Assembly (NCBI GenBank): GCA_905221605.1
Contig: CAJNDS010000324.1
Coordinates: forward strand, 178,501 to 242,500
DNA: 64,000 bases
DNA from: Symbiodinium natans
Lineage: Eukaryota; Sar; Dinophyceae; Suessiales; Symbiodiniaceae
Direction of reading: 5' to 3'
The notes under the pieces are model-generated. The model worked only from the letters and a program-made list of their open reading frames with translations. It was not told the origin of the DNA and did not search any database. Below are positions 1-12,200 of this stretch, piece by piece. The position numbers and the translations under genes were made by a program. The number at the start of each line of letters is the position of its first letter. Position 1 is the first letter of the stretch.

Positions 1-1095
1 TGGCTGAGGGGTCTAGGGCTTAGGGTTCAGAGTTTAGTCCAGACTTTGTTTAGGGGTTGAGGGTGCAGATTCTCGACGTGGTATGGTGCAGCTGAAGCCC
101 TAGACCCAAAACCCTTAACCTGAAGCCCCCCAAAAAGGAAAGCCCACAATGCGGAAATCGCCAAGCGACCCAACACACAAGCCCTAAACCCTGAGGCCCC
201 AAACCCTAAACCCTACCCCAAACCCTAAAACCCAAACCCTCAGACCCCAAACCCCAAACCCTAAACCCCAAACCCCAAACCCTAAACCCTCAAACCCTCA
301 AACCCTCAAACCCCAAACCTCAAACACTACAGGGCCTGGGTACCTGTTTGGGGTCTAGGGTTTAGGGGTTTAGGGTTTAGGGCTTCAGGCCAACAAACCT
401 CGAAAGCCCCCAGACCAAAAACAAATATATAAAGCCCAAAACCCCTTAAACCCTGAACCCGAACTAACAAACCCTTAAAATGGCCTTGACAGTTCCCGAA
501 AGGCTATAGTGGCCTGCTCAAAAGTGTACCTAGCACCCTCTAAGCCTTAAAAGGTCTGCCCCGAAGCCCCTTAAGCCCTCAAAACCCTACACCCTAAAAC
601 CCCAAACGCCACCCCAAAAAACCCAAAATACAAGACCCAAAACCCAAAACCCTAAACCCTAAACCCGAAACCCCCAAACCTGGCAAATCCTCAAACACAC
701 CACCAGGAGAGCGGGGTCAAGAGCCGCGATGGCTGCGAGTGGCTGGGGCTCAGGGTCCGTCTTCTGTTTAGGGTTTAGGGTTTAGGGTTTAAAGTTTAGG
801 GTTTAGGGTTACTTAGAGTTGGGGGTTTAGGAGCTTATTGCGGCTTCAAGGGCATGTTTTTGGTTGCTGTTGTAAGGTCTCCCTGGGGTTTGCGGGGGAG
901 GTTAGTGGGTTTTGGGGTTAGGTGCATGGTAGGGCGATTGAGTTCCATGCGGGATCTTAGAGAGAAGGTAGGGTGTCCGAGGGCTGATCGGATCAAGAGG
1001 GTTTCAGGGCTTACTACCCCGAAGCCTGAACCCTCAACCCAACCTGAAACCCTAAACCCCGAAGAAGCCCCCCCCCCCCGCGGACCTTCCGCGAG

Positions 1096-1154
1096 GTTTT
1101 ACGGCGCTCCTCTGCAACTCGTCGTCTGTGCGCCCAAGGGGCCTTGCTTGGAGG
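1096..1154 (+). CDS. NTR-A exon: central strand FYGAP
   Basis: Follows an AG acceptor at 1094-1095. Encodes FYGAPLQLVVCAPKGPCLEE, the nitroreductase segment in which a beta strand starts with an aromatic-G/W-A-P motif. The 3' edge is uncertain by several bases. Confidence 0.65.
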
Positions 1155-4083
1155 AGAGCCCTCCGGTGGATGGAGTGTGCCTAAGTTGAAGACGCGAGCG
1201 GGTGTTTAGGGTTTTGGGTTTAGGGTTTTTGGGGTTTGGGGATTAGGGTTTAGGGTTTAGGGTGCAGGGCTTGGGGCTCAAGCCATCCACCCAAACCCAA
1301 ACCCTCAAGTTAACCCCTCAACCCCTAAACCCAAAACCCAAAATGCTCAATCCCTGAACCCTAAACCCTAAGCCCTAACCCTTAACTAAACCCTAAACAA
1401 CCCTAAACCCACACTGATTGTCGCGCTCGGAAAAGATAGGCTCCATTAAACACCCCAAAACCCCTCAACCCCCAATGCCTAAGCCCCAAAACCTTAACCC
1501 CAAACCCCTAAACCTTCAACCCTTAAACCCTAAGCCCTAAACCCTCAACCCCTCAACCGTTCAACCCCTCAACCCCTAAACCCTAAAAGCTCTAAAGGTT
1601 CCTAGACCAAACCCGAAAGCCCTCAACCGCTAAACCCTCAACCCTCAACCCTCAACCCTAAACCCTAAACCCCAAGCCCCCAAGCCCCCAAGCCCCCAAG
1701 CCCCCAAGCCCCAAACCCTCAAAGCTCTGCAGGTTCCTAGACATGGGCTCGGCCATGACGGCCCTCTCCTTCTCGGCCTTCGACCTTGGCCTGGGTGTGC
1801 ACCCGCGCCCCGACCTACGGATTTGGGGTTTAGGGTTTGGGGTTTAGGGTTTGGGGTTTAGGGTTTAGGGTTTGGGGTTTAGGGTTTAGGGTTTGGGGTT
1901 TAGGGTTTGGGGTTTAGGGTTTAGGGTTTGGGGTTTAGGGTTTGGGGTTTAGGGTTTGGGGTTTAGGGTTTGGGGTTTAGGGTTTGGAGTTTAGGGTTTG
2001 GGGTTTAGGGTTTTGTGTTTAAGGCTTTGGGGTTTCGGCTTCAGTGTTTAGGCTTCGGGTCTTGGGGTTTAGGCTGCAGTTTCGGGTTTCGGTTTAGGGT
2101 TCTGGGCTTGGGGCTTTGGGTTTGCGGTTCAGGGTTTAGGGTCCGACACTTTTGGTTTGGGTTCCGCGCGTAAAGTCTCCAGGAGGCTCCAATTCCAGGG
2201 CAGGAGGGTCCAGGGCGTAGGCTTTCGGGTCCCTAAGCCTGTTCCGACACCCTAAACCCTAAACCCTAAACCCTAAGCCCTAAACCCTAAACCCTAAACC
2301 CTAAACCCTAAACCCTAAACCCGATTTCCTAAACCCTAAACCCTAAACCCTAAACCCTAAACCCTAAACCCTAAACCCTAAACCCTAAACCCTAAACCCT
2401 AAACCCTAAACCCTAAACCCTAAACCCTAAACCCTAAACCCTAAACCCTAAACCCTAAACCCTAGACCCTAGACCCTAGACCCTAAACCCTCAACCCAAA
2501 ACCCTAAACCCTAAACCCTAAACCCAGGCAGTTCTCCTTGGCAAAGTATGATGCCGTCTACAAGGAGGTGCTGAAGGAGCTCTTGCAGGGAGGGAAATGG
2601 AGGGGCTCACAGTCTTCAACCCCCCCCCCCCGCCCACTCTAACTACCAAACCCTGAAGGGTTTAGGGTTTAGGGTTTAGGGTTTAGGGTTTAGGGTTTAG
2701 GGTTTAGGGTTTAGGGCGCTGAACCCTGAACCCTAAACTCTTGAGGGGTTTGGACTTCTTAGCGGATAGCTCGAAGTGATCGAATGGAGGCTTTAGCAGT
2801 TTGGCATTGAACGAAGCTTACGCCAATGCAACTTCAGCTGGAAATGAACATGCTGCAGGCATGAATCTGCCATACGAGTTGTCTGAGGGGTTTCACTGTT
2901 AACCCCCAAACACAACACCCAACACGCTAAACCCTGAACCCTGAACCCTGAATCCTGAACCCTCAACAGGAGAAGATGCCAGACGATCACTTCGTGATCT
3001 GCGGCCTGAGTGTGGGCTATGTGGAGAATGACCAGGACTTTCGGGGTCTATGTCGGGTTCCTCTTAGTAGTAGGGTTGGTAGCCTTTGACTGTATTGCAA
3101 TCCCTATTGAATCCCAACGGTTAACCTTTCGTTCCCCTAGCATTCTGGACAGCTAAGTCCTCAGGAAGGCTCAAGGCTTCCGGGCCCTAAACCCTAAACC
3201 TTCATTCCTAAACCCTAAACCCTAAACCCCAAACCCCAAGGTTTTCTCAGGGTTGGCTCAGGATTTCTGACTGATGCCTGCAGGGAGCACCTCAGACCAC
3301 CTGAAACCCCTGAATGCCCTGAAGCCCCGAACTTCCTAAAACCCATAGGGGGTTTACCCTAAAACTATAGGGAGGTTTAGGGTTTAGGGTTTAGGGTTTA
3401 GGGTTTAGGGTTTAGGGTTTAGGGTTTAGGGTTTGGGGTCCTTATGACAAGAGGACCCTACTATTTTGGGGTCTATCTTGGGGGTCCCTTATTATCGTAA
3501 ACCCCCCATAAGAGGTCTCAAACCCTACAACCCTAAACCCTACACCATATTTAAAACCTAAAGCCCTAAACCTTGAACCCAAAAACTCTTAAGTTCCTAA
3601 CCCTAAACCCTAAACCCTAAACCCTAAACCCTAAACCCTAAAACCCTAAACCCTAAACCCTAAACCCTAAACCCTAAAACCCTCAAACCCTCTAGAGGCC
3701 CTCAGACCCAAGAGGCCCAAAGCGCTCTTGACTTGGTAAGTCGACTTAGTTTTCCCCAGACACCCCCTTAACAATCCCCAAACCCAGATCCCAAACCCTA
3801 AACCCTAAACCCTAAGCCCTAAACCCTAAACCCTAAACCCTAAACCCTAAACCCTAAACCCTAAGCCCTAAACCCTAAACCCTAAACCCTAAACCCAAAC
3901 TCTAAACCCTAAACCCTAAACCCTTCCTTAAAGCCCTAAACTCTACACCCTAAATCCTAAACCCTAGATTCTAAACCCTAAACCCTAAACCCTAAATCCT
4001 AAACCCTAAACCCTGCCTTGAAGGATCCCCGCAGAAACCCGGGCTTCGTGCCCTCGAAGCTCCGGGTGGACGACACCACAAGG
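1096..4083 (+). CDS. nitroreductase family protein NTR-A (5' end not recovered)
   Basis: Spliced FMN-dependent nitroreductase-like gene. Exons I can place: 1096-1154, 1733-1820, 2527-2590, 2970-3041 and 4035-4083. In order they encode the strand with FYGAPLQLVVCAPKG (compare NYEFWGAPV in the downstream paralogue), the helix LDMGSAMTALSFSAFDLGLG, the pre-C-terminal helix around SLAKYDAVYKEVL, the segment DDHFVICGLSVGYVEND and the tail FVPSKLRVDDTTR. That order is normal for the family. The N-terminal part with the FMN-binding SNSQPW motif is not found; it may lie before the window or in 1-1095, where 707-755 is a weak candidate exon. Introns are telomere-repeat rich. Family known, substrate not. 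A further exon near 4500-4560 is possible but unproven. Confidence 0.72.
1733..1820 (+). CDS. NTR-A exon: conserved long helix
   Basis: Acceptor AG at 1731-1732. Encodes LDMGSAMTALSFSAFDLGLG followed by VHPRPDLR, matching the family pattern D-x-G-x-A ... L-x-A ... GLG. A long TTTAGGG/TTTGGGG tract starts just after it. Confidence 0.7.
1824..2030 (+). repeat. TTTAGGG/TTTGGGG array
   Basis: Alternating units on the donor side of the NTR-A intron that starts near 1820; decays into variants after 2010. Confidence 0.9.
2251..2525 (-). repeat. CCCTAAA array
   Basis: Nearly perfect 7-bp units on the acceptor side of the same NTR-A intron, opposite in orientation to the array at 1824-2030. Confidence 0.92.
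2527..2590 (+). CDS. NTR-A exon: helix before C-terminal strand
   Basis: Directly follows a CCCTAAA tract ending in CCCAG. Encodes QFSLAKYDAVYKEVLKELLQ. It sits where nitroreductases have the helix preceding the conserved C-terminal CG...GY strand. The 3' end is approximate. Confidence 0.6.
2970..3041 (+). CDS. NTR-A exon: CGLSVGY strand
   Basis: Acceptor AG at 2968-2969. Encodes EKMPDDHFVICGLSVGYVEN. The P-[DE]-[DE]-x5-CG-x3-GY pattern is a hallmark of the C-terminal nitroreductase strand. Confidence 0.75.
4035..4083 (+). CDS. NTR-A exon: C-terminal tail
   Basis: Acceptor CCCCGCAG ends at 4034. Encodes NPGFVPSKLRVDDTTR, aligning with WFPSRLPSDETTCW in the paralogue NTR-B, so this is the extended C-terminal arm of the same protein. 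Confidence 0.6.
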
Positions 4084-4826
4084 CCAGGTTTAGGGCATTA
4101 GGGTTTAGGGTTTCGGGTTTCGGGTTTAGGGTTTCGGGTTTAGGGGTTTAGGGTTTAGGGTTTTAGGGTTTAGGGTTTTGGGTTTAGGGTTTAGGGTTTG
4201 GGGTTTGGGGTTTTAGGATTTCGGGTAAGGTTTCTCAGGTTTAGGGCAACCGCAAGACTCCAACAGATTCAGATCGGCCCCGAACACACCCTGTCAAGTC
4301 CCAGTCAGCCCCAACGAGCCCTAAGAAGCCAGATTCAGGTTTTTTTGGGCGGTTTAGAATTAGGGTTTAGGGTTTAGGGTTTAGAGTTTAGGGTTTGTGA
4401 CGGATGAGGTTCCTTGTTCCTGTACTTTGTGGGCTGCTTTGAGCCCTAAACCCTAAACCCTAAACCCTAAACGCTAAACCCTAAACCCTAAACCCTACAA
4501 ACTACGTGGAAGCCGCTCCTCCGGCATGTGGACCGATGGCTTTGGGGGCAAGTACCTGCTAACGGTGGGAATGTGGGGGTTGCCTTGAGTTTATGGTTGA
4601 GGGTTTAGGGTTTAGGGTTTGGGCGTTTCCGAAGTTAGGGGGATCTTACTATTTGGGGGTTGATATTGGGGGTCCCCTATTTCGTAAACCACCAAATGTG
4701 TTTCTTTCCGGAATGCTGGGGGGGGGGCTTGAGATCCTACGAGTGCTTGCTTGCGGAGGCTGAAGACTCCTTCAAGAATCGGTGATTGACGCGACAGAGT
4801 GGAATTGCCCGCTTAGCTCCTAAACC

Positions 4827-4872
<46 letters not shown>

Positions 4873-6146
4873 ACCCTAAACCCTAAACCCCAAGCCCGAA
4901 CCCTAAACCCTAAACCAAAGCGAGGTGGGCGAACTGCGACGCCGAGTGGCTCAAGACCCCCGCAGGTGCCTTTGGCGTAAATCCGATGACAACCTTTCGG
5001 GTTTAGGGTTTAGGGTTCAGGGTTCAGGGTTTAGGGTTTAGGGTTTAGGTTTAGGGTTTAGGGTTTAGGGTTCAGGGTTCAGGGTTTAGGGTTTAGGGGC
5101 CCCGTACCCTTTAGGGTGCGGGGTTTGCAAGCGGTAAGCCCCTTAAGCCCAAGCCCTGCCAGGGTTTAGGGCTTAAGCCCCGTTTAAGCCTTCTGCGCTT
5201 CCTCCGGCCTTGGGTTTTGGATTTATGGGTTTAGTTTGCAACAAGCCACTGCTCCGACTTGCCTTGCAAATTGTCTCCGCTGTATAGAAAGAGCGCGTGG
5301 CAAGCTTCCAAAACCGCAAAGGGGTTTACGGGTTTTCGGGTCTAGGGTCTAGGGTTTAGGGTTTAGGGTTTAGGGTTCAGAGGAGCCGTATGCAGGCTTA
5401 AAGCCTCCTGTGCTGAGGCCCCCTGGCCGGCAACAACGAGCATGGGCTGATGCACTTAGTTCCTTGGGCCTTGGGATGGTTTAGGGTTTAGGGTTTAGGT
5501 TTCTGGGGTGTTAGTGGTTCAGGGTTTGAGGGGTTCTAGGGTTTCAGGGTTCTAGGGTTGCAGGGCCTCTAGGTTGCAGGGGTTTTAGGGTTTCAGAGCT
5601 GTAGGGTTTCAGGGTAGGGTTTGCGGTTACACGGGTTCCCGAATATTGCAGAAACATTCCCCCTTGAATGACACACCCCCAATGCTTGGACGCTCCCGTA
5701 TCGAGGCCCTAAAGGGCTTGGTGGAAAATCCCCGAACTGTAGGCTTCAATCTTCACTGACATGCCTTGAAACAGCAGGGAAGTCCGGGAACTCGGTACTC
5801 TCTAAAGTCCTGGAAGAGGAACGCTCGCTTCCCCGATTAGGTTTTAGGGTTTAGAGTTTAGGGGTTAGGGTTGCCCCAAAGCCCCGCCTGAACCCCAAGG
5901 CCGTAAACCTGAGTTTCGATTCTTGCTGTTCGCCGCCGGGGACTGTCTAAGCCCATAGACTTGTAGCGCTGACCCAGTCTCCAGTTGAGGGTGTAGGTTT
6001 AGGGTTTAGTGTTTAGGGTTTAGGGTTTAGGGTTTTAGGGTTTAGGGTTTAGGATTTAGGGTTTAGGGTTTAGGGTTTAGGGTTTAGGGTTTGCTACTGA
6101 CCACATCATCCCCGAGCTCCCAACCCCGCAGCCGATCTGGCTTTAG
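4084..6146. other. spacer between NTR-A and NTR-B
   Basis: About 2 kb with no confident exon. It holds TTTAGGG and CCCTAAA tracts on both strands and a short dispersed repeat at 4646-4696. A possible exon near 4500-4560 reads SSGMWTDGFGGKYL and might be the end of NTR-A, but has no independent support. The open frame at 4786-4980 is mostly a CCCTCAA/CCCTAAA read-through. Confidence 0.5.
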
Positions 6147-6223
6147 GTGAAGTCCCGCCACTGCTCTCACACGCTGGACACGCCCCGGCCGGTCCCCTAT
6201 GACATTTTGGCGTCCATTCTGCG
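6147..6223 (+). CDS. NTR-B exon: N-terminal helix
   Basis: Acceptor AG at 6145-6146. Encodes VKSRHCSHTLDTPRPVPYDI and then LASILR, the usual N-terminal R-S-x-R ... PVP ... L-x-x-IL signature. The donor reads GC; the junction restores an R codon with the next exon. Confidence 0.75.
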
Positions 6224-9200
6224 GCTTGGCCACATTTAGGGTTTAGGGTTTAGGGTTAGGGTTTAGGGTTTGGGTTTAGGGTTTAGGGTTTAGGGTTAAA
6301 AGGTTTAGGGTTTAGGGGTTTAGGGTTTAGGGCTTTTCAGGGCACAGCCTTCAGAGTCTCTGGGTCAAGGTTCAGGGCTCGTAGTTTCTAGGGCGAAGGT
6401 TTACGATGGCCGGTTTAGCATAAGGGGTGCCAGTTACCTTCTGTAGCGTTATCCTGAAACCCGAAAACCCCCAGATCCCGACCCTAGACCTTAAACTCTA
6501 GCTTCCGATGGTTTCGGGGGGTTCGTGGGGTGGCTTTGGTTTTGCCAACCCTGACGCTGGCCATGCTGGGCGACACTAATGCTTGGCGGTGCCCTAGGGT
6601 GGCAGGGCATAGGGCATGAGGTTTGGTGTCCTGGTTGCCGGGTTTACCCTAAACCCTAAACCCTGAACCCTAAACCCTAAACCCCAAACCCTAAACCCTA
6701 AACCCTAAACCCTAAACCCTAAACCCTAAACCCTAAACCCTAAACCCAAAAACAAACCCTAAACCCTACACCCTAAACCCTAAAACCTAAACCCTGGTTT
6801 AAAGGGTTTACAGGGTTTACAGGGTTAAGGATTCCGGGATAAGTGTATCGACAGAAATTCCAAAGTCCCAAATCCAGCGAAATATCTTCAAAGCCTGCAG
6901 GCCCTGCACCTCGGGCTGCTTTTTTAGGGTTTAGGGTTTAGGGTTTAGGGTTTAGGGTTTAGGGTTATACAAGCTATACAGTACCGCAGATGCCTGAGAA
7001 CCGAAAGCCCCACAAACCCTCATTCCAGCACAAGGTTTGAGAGAATCTAAACCCCAAACCCTAAACCCCAAACCCCAACCCCTAAACCCTGAACCCTAAA
7101 ACTCTAAACCCTGAACCCTGACACTCTAAACGCTAAACCCTAAACCCTCACACGGGCCTGTTAACAAGATGCGCAGAGGTCTGCGGCGCGCTACGTGGCG
7201 TCGGCGTCCAATTCCCAGCCTTGGTCCGTCACCGTGATCCAAGGCATCGACGCCCAGGGTTGAGGGGCAGGGCTTGAAGCTTTCCGAACCTTCAACCCTA
7301 AACCCTAAACCCTAAACCCTAAACTTTAAACCCTAAACCCTAAAGAGCCCCCAAAAGTACCCTTGAAGCCCTGAACCCACCTAGCTGAGGCCCGGCGCTT
7401 GCGGCACAAGTTAAGTTAAGAGCCGTTGTAGGCCCAAGGCCAGCTTAGGATTTAGGGTTTAGGGTTTAGGGTTTAGGGTTTAGGGTTTAGGGTTTAGGGT
7501 TTAGGGTTTAGAGTTGAGACAAAATAGGGCGTCCCGGCAGCAGGCGCTTCGCGAGACAAGCTGTCGAAGGCGATGCTCGACCACTTCGATGCGGGCAATG
7601 ACGGAGGTCTGGCCCTAAACCCTAAACCCTAAACCCTAAACCCTAAACCCTAAACCCTAAACCCTAAACCCTAAACCCTAAACCCTAGACCCTAAACCCT
7701 AGACCCTAAACCCTAAACCCTAATCCCTAAACCCTAAACCCTAAACCCGAAACATGTAAGGGTGTTTCCTCAAGCCCTCAGACTCTCTCAAAACCCTGAA
7801 CTCCTACACTCCTAAAACTCCACACCCGCAAACCCTAGACCCCAAAAAGGCCCGAAACCCGAAGCCTTTAGTTCTCTAAACCTGAAGCCTTAACCCGTAA
7901 ACCCTAAACCCCAAACCAAACCCCAAGCCCGCGTCTGACTTGCAGGACAGACCTACAAGAAGTACAGCACCCAGAACACCGCGCGCATGCAGAAGGGCAA
8001 GGACTGAGGGGTTCGGGGTTTAGGGTTTAGGGTTTAGGAGGGTTTAGGGCTCAGGGTTTAGGGACTTGCCGGGCTTAGGGACTTGCCGGGCTGCGAGGCC
8101 CTCGGCAACTCTGCACGCCCATGAATGTCAGGCGGCATCCAAGACCTTGCAAATGAGTACGTAGTGTTCTCCAAAGTAGGTTTCCTTTTGGGGTCCTGCA
8201 TAGTACGGCACCGCATAAACAGGACCCCCAAAACAGACCCACATTTTGGAAAACTTCCCGGACCCAACTATCCAAATGGCACATTGTTTGCAGCTGGCGA
8301 CAAATCGCGCTAGGTGCCGTGTGGCTTGGGTGTCCAGGGTAGGGAAGCTTTGTTCTTGTGTCTCTGAGTCAAGGTACATGGTCCCTTAGTGTGGGCCCGT
8401 GCCTTCTTCAAAAAGTTCTGAGGTATCAGGGTTCCCCTATTCAGAGCCCACATACCTACCCCAAGAGTGCCTGTCGGGGCACCCTAAACCTGGACCCAAA
8501 AAACCTAGTCCCAAAGCCCTAAACCTTATGCTAGACCTACTGCAGGCCCGAGACTCTTCTAAGGTCGGAAAAATTGGGCCCTTAGTATGGTCCCTTACCC
8601 TTGATTATAGGGATCCGAAGTATGGGCCCTTGTAACGTACCGTGTATATAAGCGTTATATGGCCAAGGGACACAAAATTGAGGGACCATACTTGGGAGCC
8701 CTCTAGATGGACCCTCAAGGACCAGTACGGCTACGAGCTGTATGAGGAGCGCCATAAGCTGGCGCGCGACGACAAGGACCCCGAGCAGATGAAGTGGATG
8801 AAGGTTAAGGGCTTCGGGCTGGAGGTTTGGATGCTAAGTAAACCCTAAACCCTAAACCCTAAACCCTAAACCCTAAACCCTAAACCCTAAACCCTAAACC
8901 CTAAACCCTAAACCCTAAACCCTAAACCCTAAACCCTGGGAATTCCAGGCTCCTAGGCTTACAGGTTGATACGGTTCAGGGTTCTACCTTGAACCATCAG
9001 GGTTGTACCCTTGGGTTTGGGGGCCCCCGTTCAAGATCCGTTAAGGGAACTTCAGGGCCGTTTTGGGACTACGACAAGAGAACCCTTTTAGGGTCCCACC
9101 ATAACACTGCGAGTTTTCAGGACACGAAACCCCAAACTCTGAATTTAAGACCCTAAACCTTAAACCTTAAACCCTAAACTGCCCTAAACCCTAAACTTAA

Positions 9201-12200
9201 ACCCTTAGGACCGTTGGCCCTAAACTGCCTTCGGGGAAGCCTGGTCGCTTTGAGGATGGGGGGAAGCTCTGGGCATCCCCACAGCCTAAACCCGAAACCC
9301 TAAACCCTAATCCCTAAGCCCTAAACCTGAAAACCCTAAGCCTTCCTCTAAGGTTTGAGAGCCATGGGCCCCTAGGTTGGTCCCTTACCCTTGCTTTTAG
9401 TGGGCCCGTATGATATATAGTGTGTATATATATATATATAGATAGACAGACAGATAGATAGGTAGATAGTGTATCACGCGCAATTAAGGGCCCCATACTT
9501 CGGAGCTTTTCGGAAGGGCCTGGGCTCAGGACGGCCGCCGCCTCAAGTACCGCCCCAACTACGAGTTTTGGGGCGCCCCGGTGCTGCGTCTCGGCAGAGG
9601 GAGGGTGTCGGGTTTAGGGTTTAGGTTTAGGGTCTGTAGGGTTTAGGGTTTCTGCTTCTTCTTTGACTGCTGGAAATCGGATGAACACACTCTTAAAGGT
9701 CTAAGTACATGCGGGTCGTTGAGGGCTTGCCAGTAAGGTTGTGCAAGAGCAGTTAAGCTGAAGAGCATGAGGGTGGAAGGGGTTTTGGGCTTAGGGTTTA
9801 GGATTCAGATGTTGTAGAATTGAGAATGCTGTCGTTCTAGGTTCAGCTCGTATTCACCCTCTAAACCCTGAAGCCCTAAACCCTAAATCCCCAACCCGAA
9901 AACCTGAGCGAAGCCCTCCCCCTAAAACCCTAAAACCCTAAACCCTAAACCCTAAACCCTAAACCCTAAACCCTAAACCCTAAACCCTAAACCCTAAACC
10001 CTAAACCCTAAACCCTAACCCTAAACCCTAAACCCGAAGCTCTTAAAGCACAGGCTGCTCTTGAAAGCGCCCAAGAGCGCCGCAGCAGGAGCCCGGAGTA
10101 GGGTTTTTGAGCTTTTGGGGGTTTAGGGTTCTTTTAGGCTTTAGGGTCCCTAAACCCTAACCCCTAAACCCTAAACCCGAAACCCTAAACCCTAAACCCT
10201 AAACCCGAAACCTTAAACCCTAAACCCTAAACCCGAAACCCTAAACCCTAAATCCTAAACCCTAAACCCTAAACCCTAACCACAGCACCCTCAGGGTTGG
10301 GGACTTGAGGCTGTCGAGCTCCCAAAGCTCGGGCATCAGCCCTCAAAGTCCTTGAGACTTTTGCGGGGCACCTAAATCCTACACTAAACCCTAAACCCCA
10401 AATCCTAAACCCCAAACCCTAAACCGAGGTTTGGGGGAGCCCAAACCCTAAGCCCTAAACCCAAGACCTCATGGGGCCCCAGGCAGTGCGGCGGGAGATA
10501 CGTAACCCTAGGGCCTAAACCCCCAAAGCCCTAAAGCTAAGATTCCGAAAGCCCGGCGCTTTTAGCCCCGAAATCGGCCCTAAACGCCTAAGCCCCCTAA
10601 ATCCCCAAACCCTAGAACCTAAACCCGTGTGGGAGGAACTTTTGTGGACATTGGATCCTACATGCGTCTTGACACCAAAAAGGCGAAAGCCCTTTCAGGA
10701 AAGGCTGACGTGTTTAGAGCTCCGGTTTTCCAGGGTGGAGGGTTCAGGGTTTAGGGTTTAGGGTTTAGGGTTTAGGTTTAGGGTTCCATCAGAGAAGTTA
10801 GTGCCAGTCCGAGGTGTGCTGCGTCTGCGCTTAGGGTGTAGGGTTTGAGGTTTAGGGTTTGGGGTTTAGGGTGCTGAGCCCAAATGCCTACATCTTGAGC
10901 TCAGTCTGACTCCTAACCCCAAAACTTTCAACCCCAAGCCGCTAAACCTCCGAGACCCCTGGAGTCCTAAACCCCAAAACCTTGAGAGCCCCGTGCAAGG
11001 CACCTAAAGCTCCAGATGAAACCCCTAAAGTTCCAGCCTGAACCCCTAAAACCTAAACCCGAAACCCTAAATCCGAAACCCGAAACCCTAAACCTTAAAC
11101 CCAAACCCGTGAAACCCTAGACCCTAAACCCTAAACCCTAAACCCTAAACCCTAAATCCTAAACCCTAAACTCTAAACCGTGAACCCAGCCCAGGTATGC
11201 GATTCTCGTGGGCATGCAGGCCTATGGCTTGGGCGGCAAGCCCCTAGGCTCCGTGGCGAAATTCACGGACCTCTGCAGGCAAGACCCTTCCGTCGTTGTT
11301 CCTGTCTCCGTGTCTGTAGGGTCTAAGGTTTAGGGTTTGGGGTTTAGGGTTTAGGGTTTAGGGTTTAGGGTCTAGGGTTTAAGGGTTTGGGTTCAGGGGT
11401 TCAGGCAGGCTTTGGGCTGTTTGATGTCTTGGGCCCGAGGCCTCATCCTCAAAGCCGGTGGGTTTAGGATTTAGGGTCTAGGGCTTAGGGTTTAGGGTTG
11501 AAGGCTCAGTGAGTTTGCGCAAACCCAAAACCTGTGTGGCATTCCAGGGCTCAGGGCTTTGAGGCCAGGGTTCAAGGCTTCCCATGGATTCCGAGTGTTC
11601 TTAGCAGGGTTTAGGGGTAAACCCTAAACCCTAGCACCCTAACACCCATAAGCCAGAAGCTCCAAAAAGAGTTCAAAGGCTCAGTCTGCCCCCCAACCCG
11701 CAGGGAAGTGCTGGGCGTTGCATCGATGCCCGAAGATGAGCACTTGGCCCCTTGGGCTGCATTTGGGGGGAAAGCTGGGGGTGCCTTAGGGTTTATGGTA
11801 GGGTTTGTGGTTTAGGGTTCAGTGTTCAGGGTTTAGGGTAGCACTCACCCCGACATGCCTAGGCTGGATTTAAGGCTCTGTGGGTCCCAACCCCTCTAAC
11901 ACTTCCCTGGGGTGCTGGACGCTTGATGGGGACGGTGAGCGCATACCTAGGTGCTAAGGGTTTTCACGGTGTCGCCGTGTCGGGGTTAAACCTTCACAAT
12001 GAGCCCAAGCAACCTTGCACACCCCAAGCCGGCAAGTCTCGAACCTGAAGCTCTGAACTATACACCCCCCGCACCCCCAACCCTTCTTCCCCCAACCCTT
12101 CATCCCCACCCCAAGCCTTCGGGTTGTATAAGGGGTCCCGCAAGTGAGTGCGATGAATGGTACGGTTTCTATGCCGGGTTCTTAGCGGCTTGGAAGCAGA

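Noticed and set aside
1-700. Chromosome end (telomere)
   Set aside because: Units are short, mutated and in both orientations, and the same pattern continues across all 64 kb.
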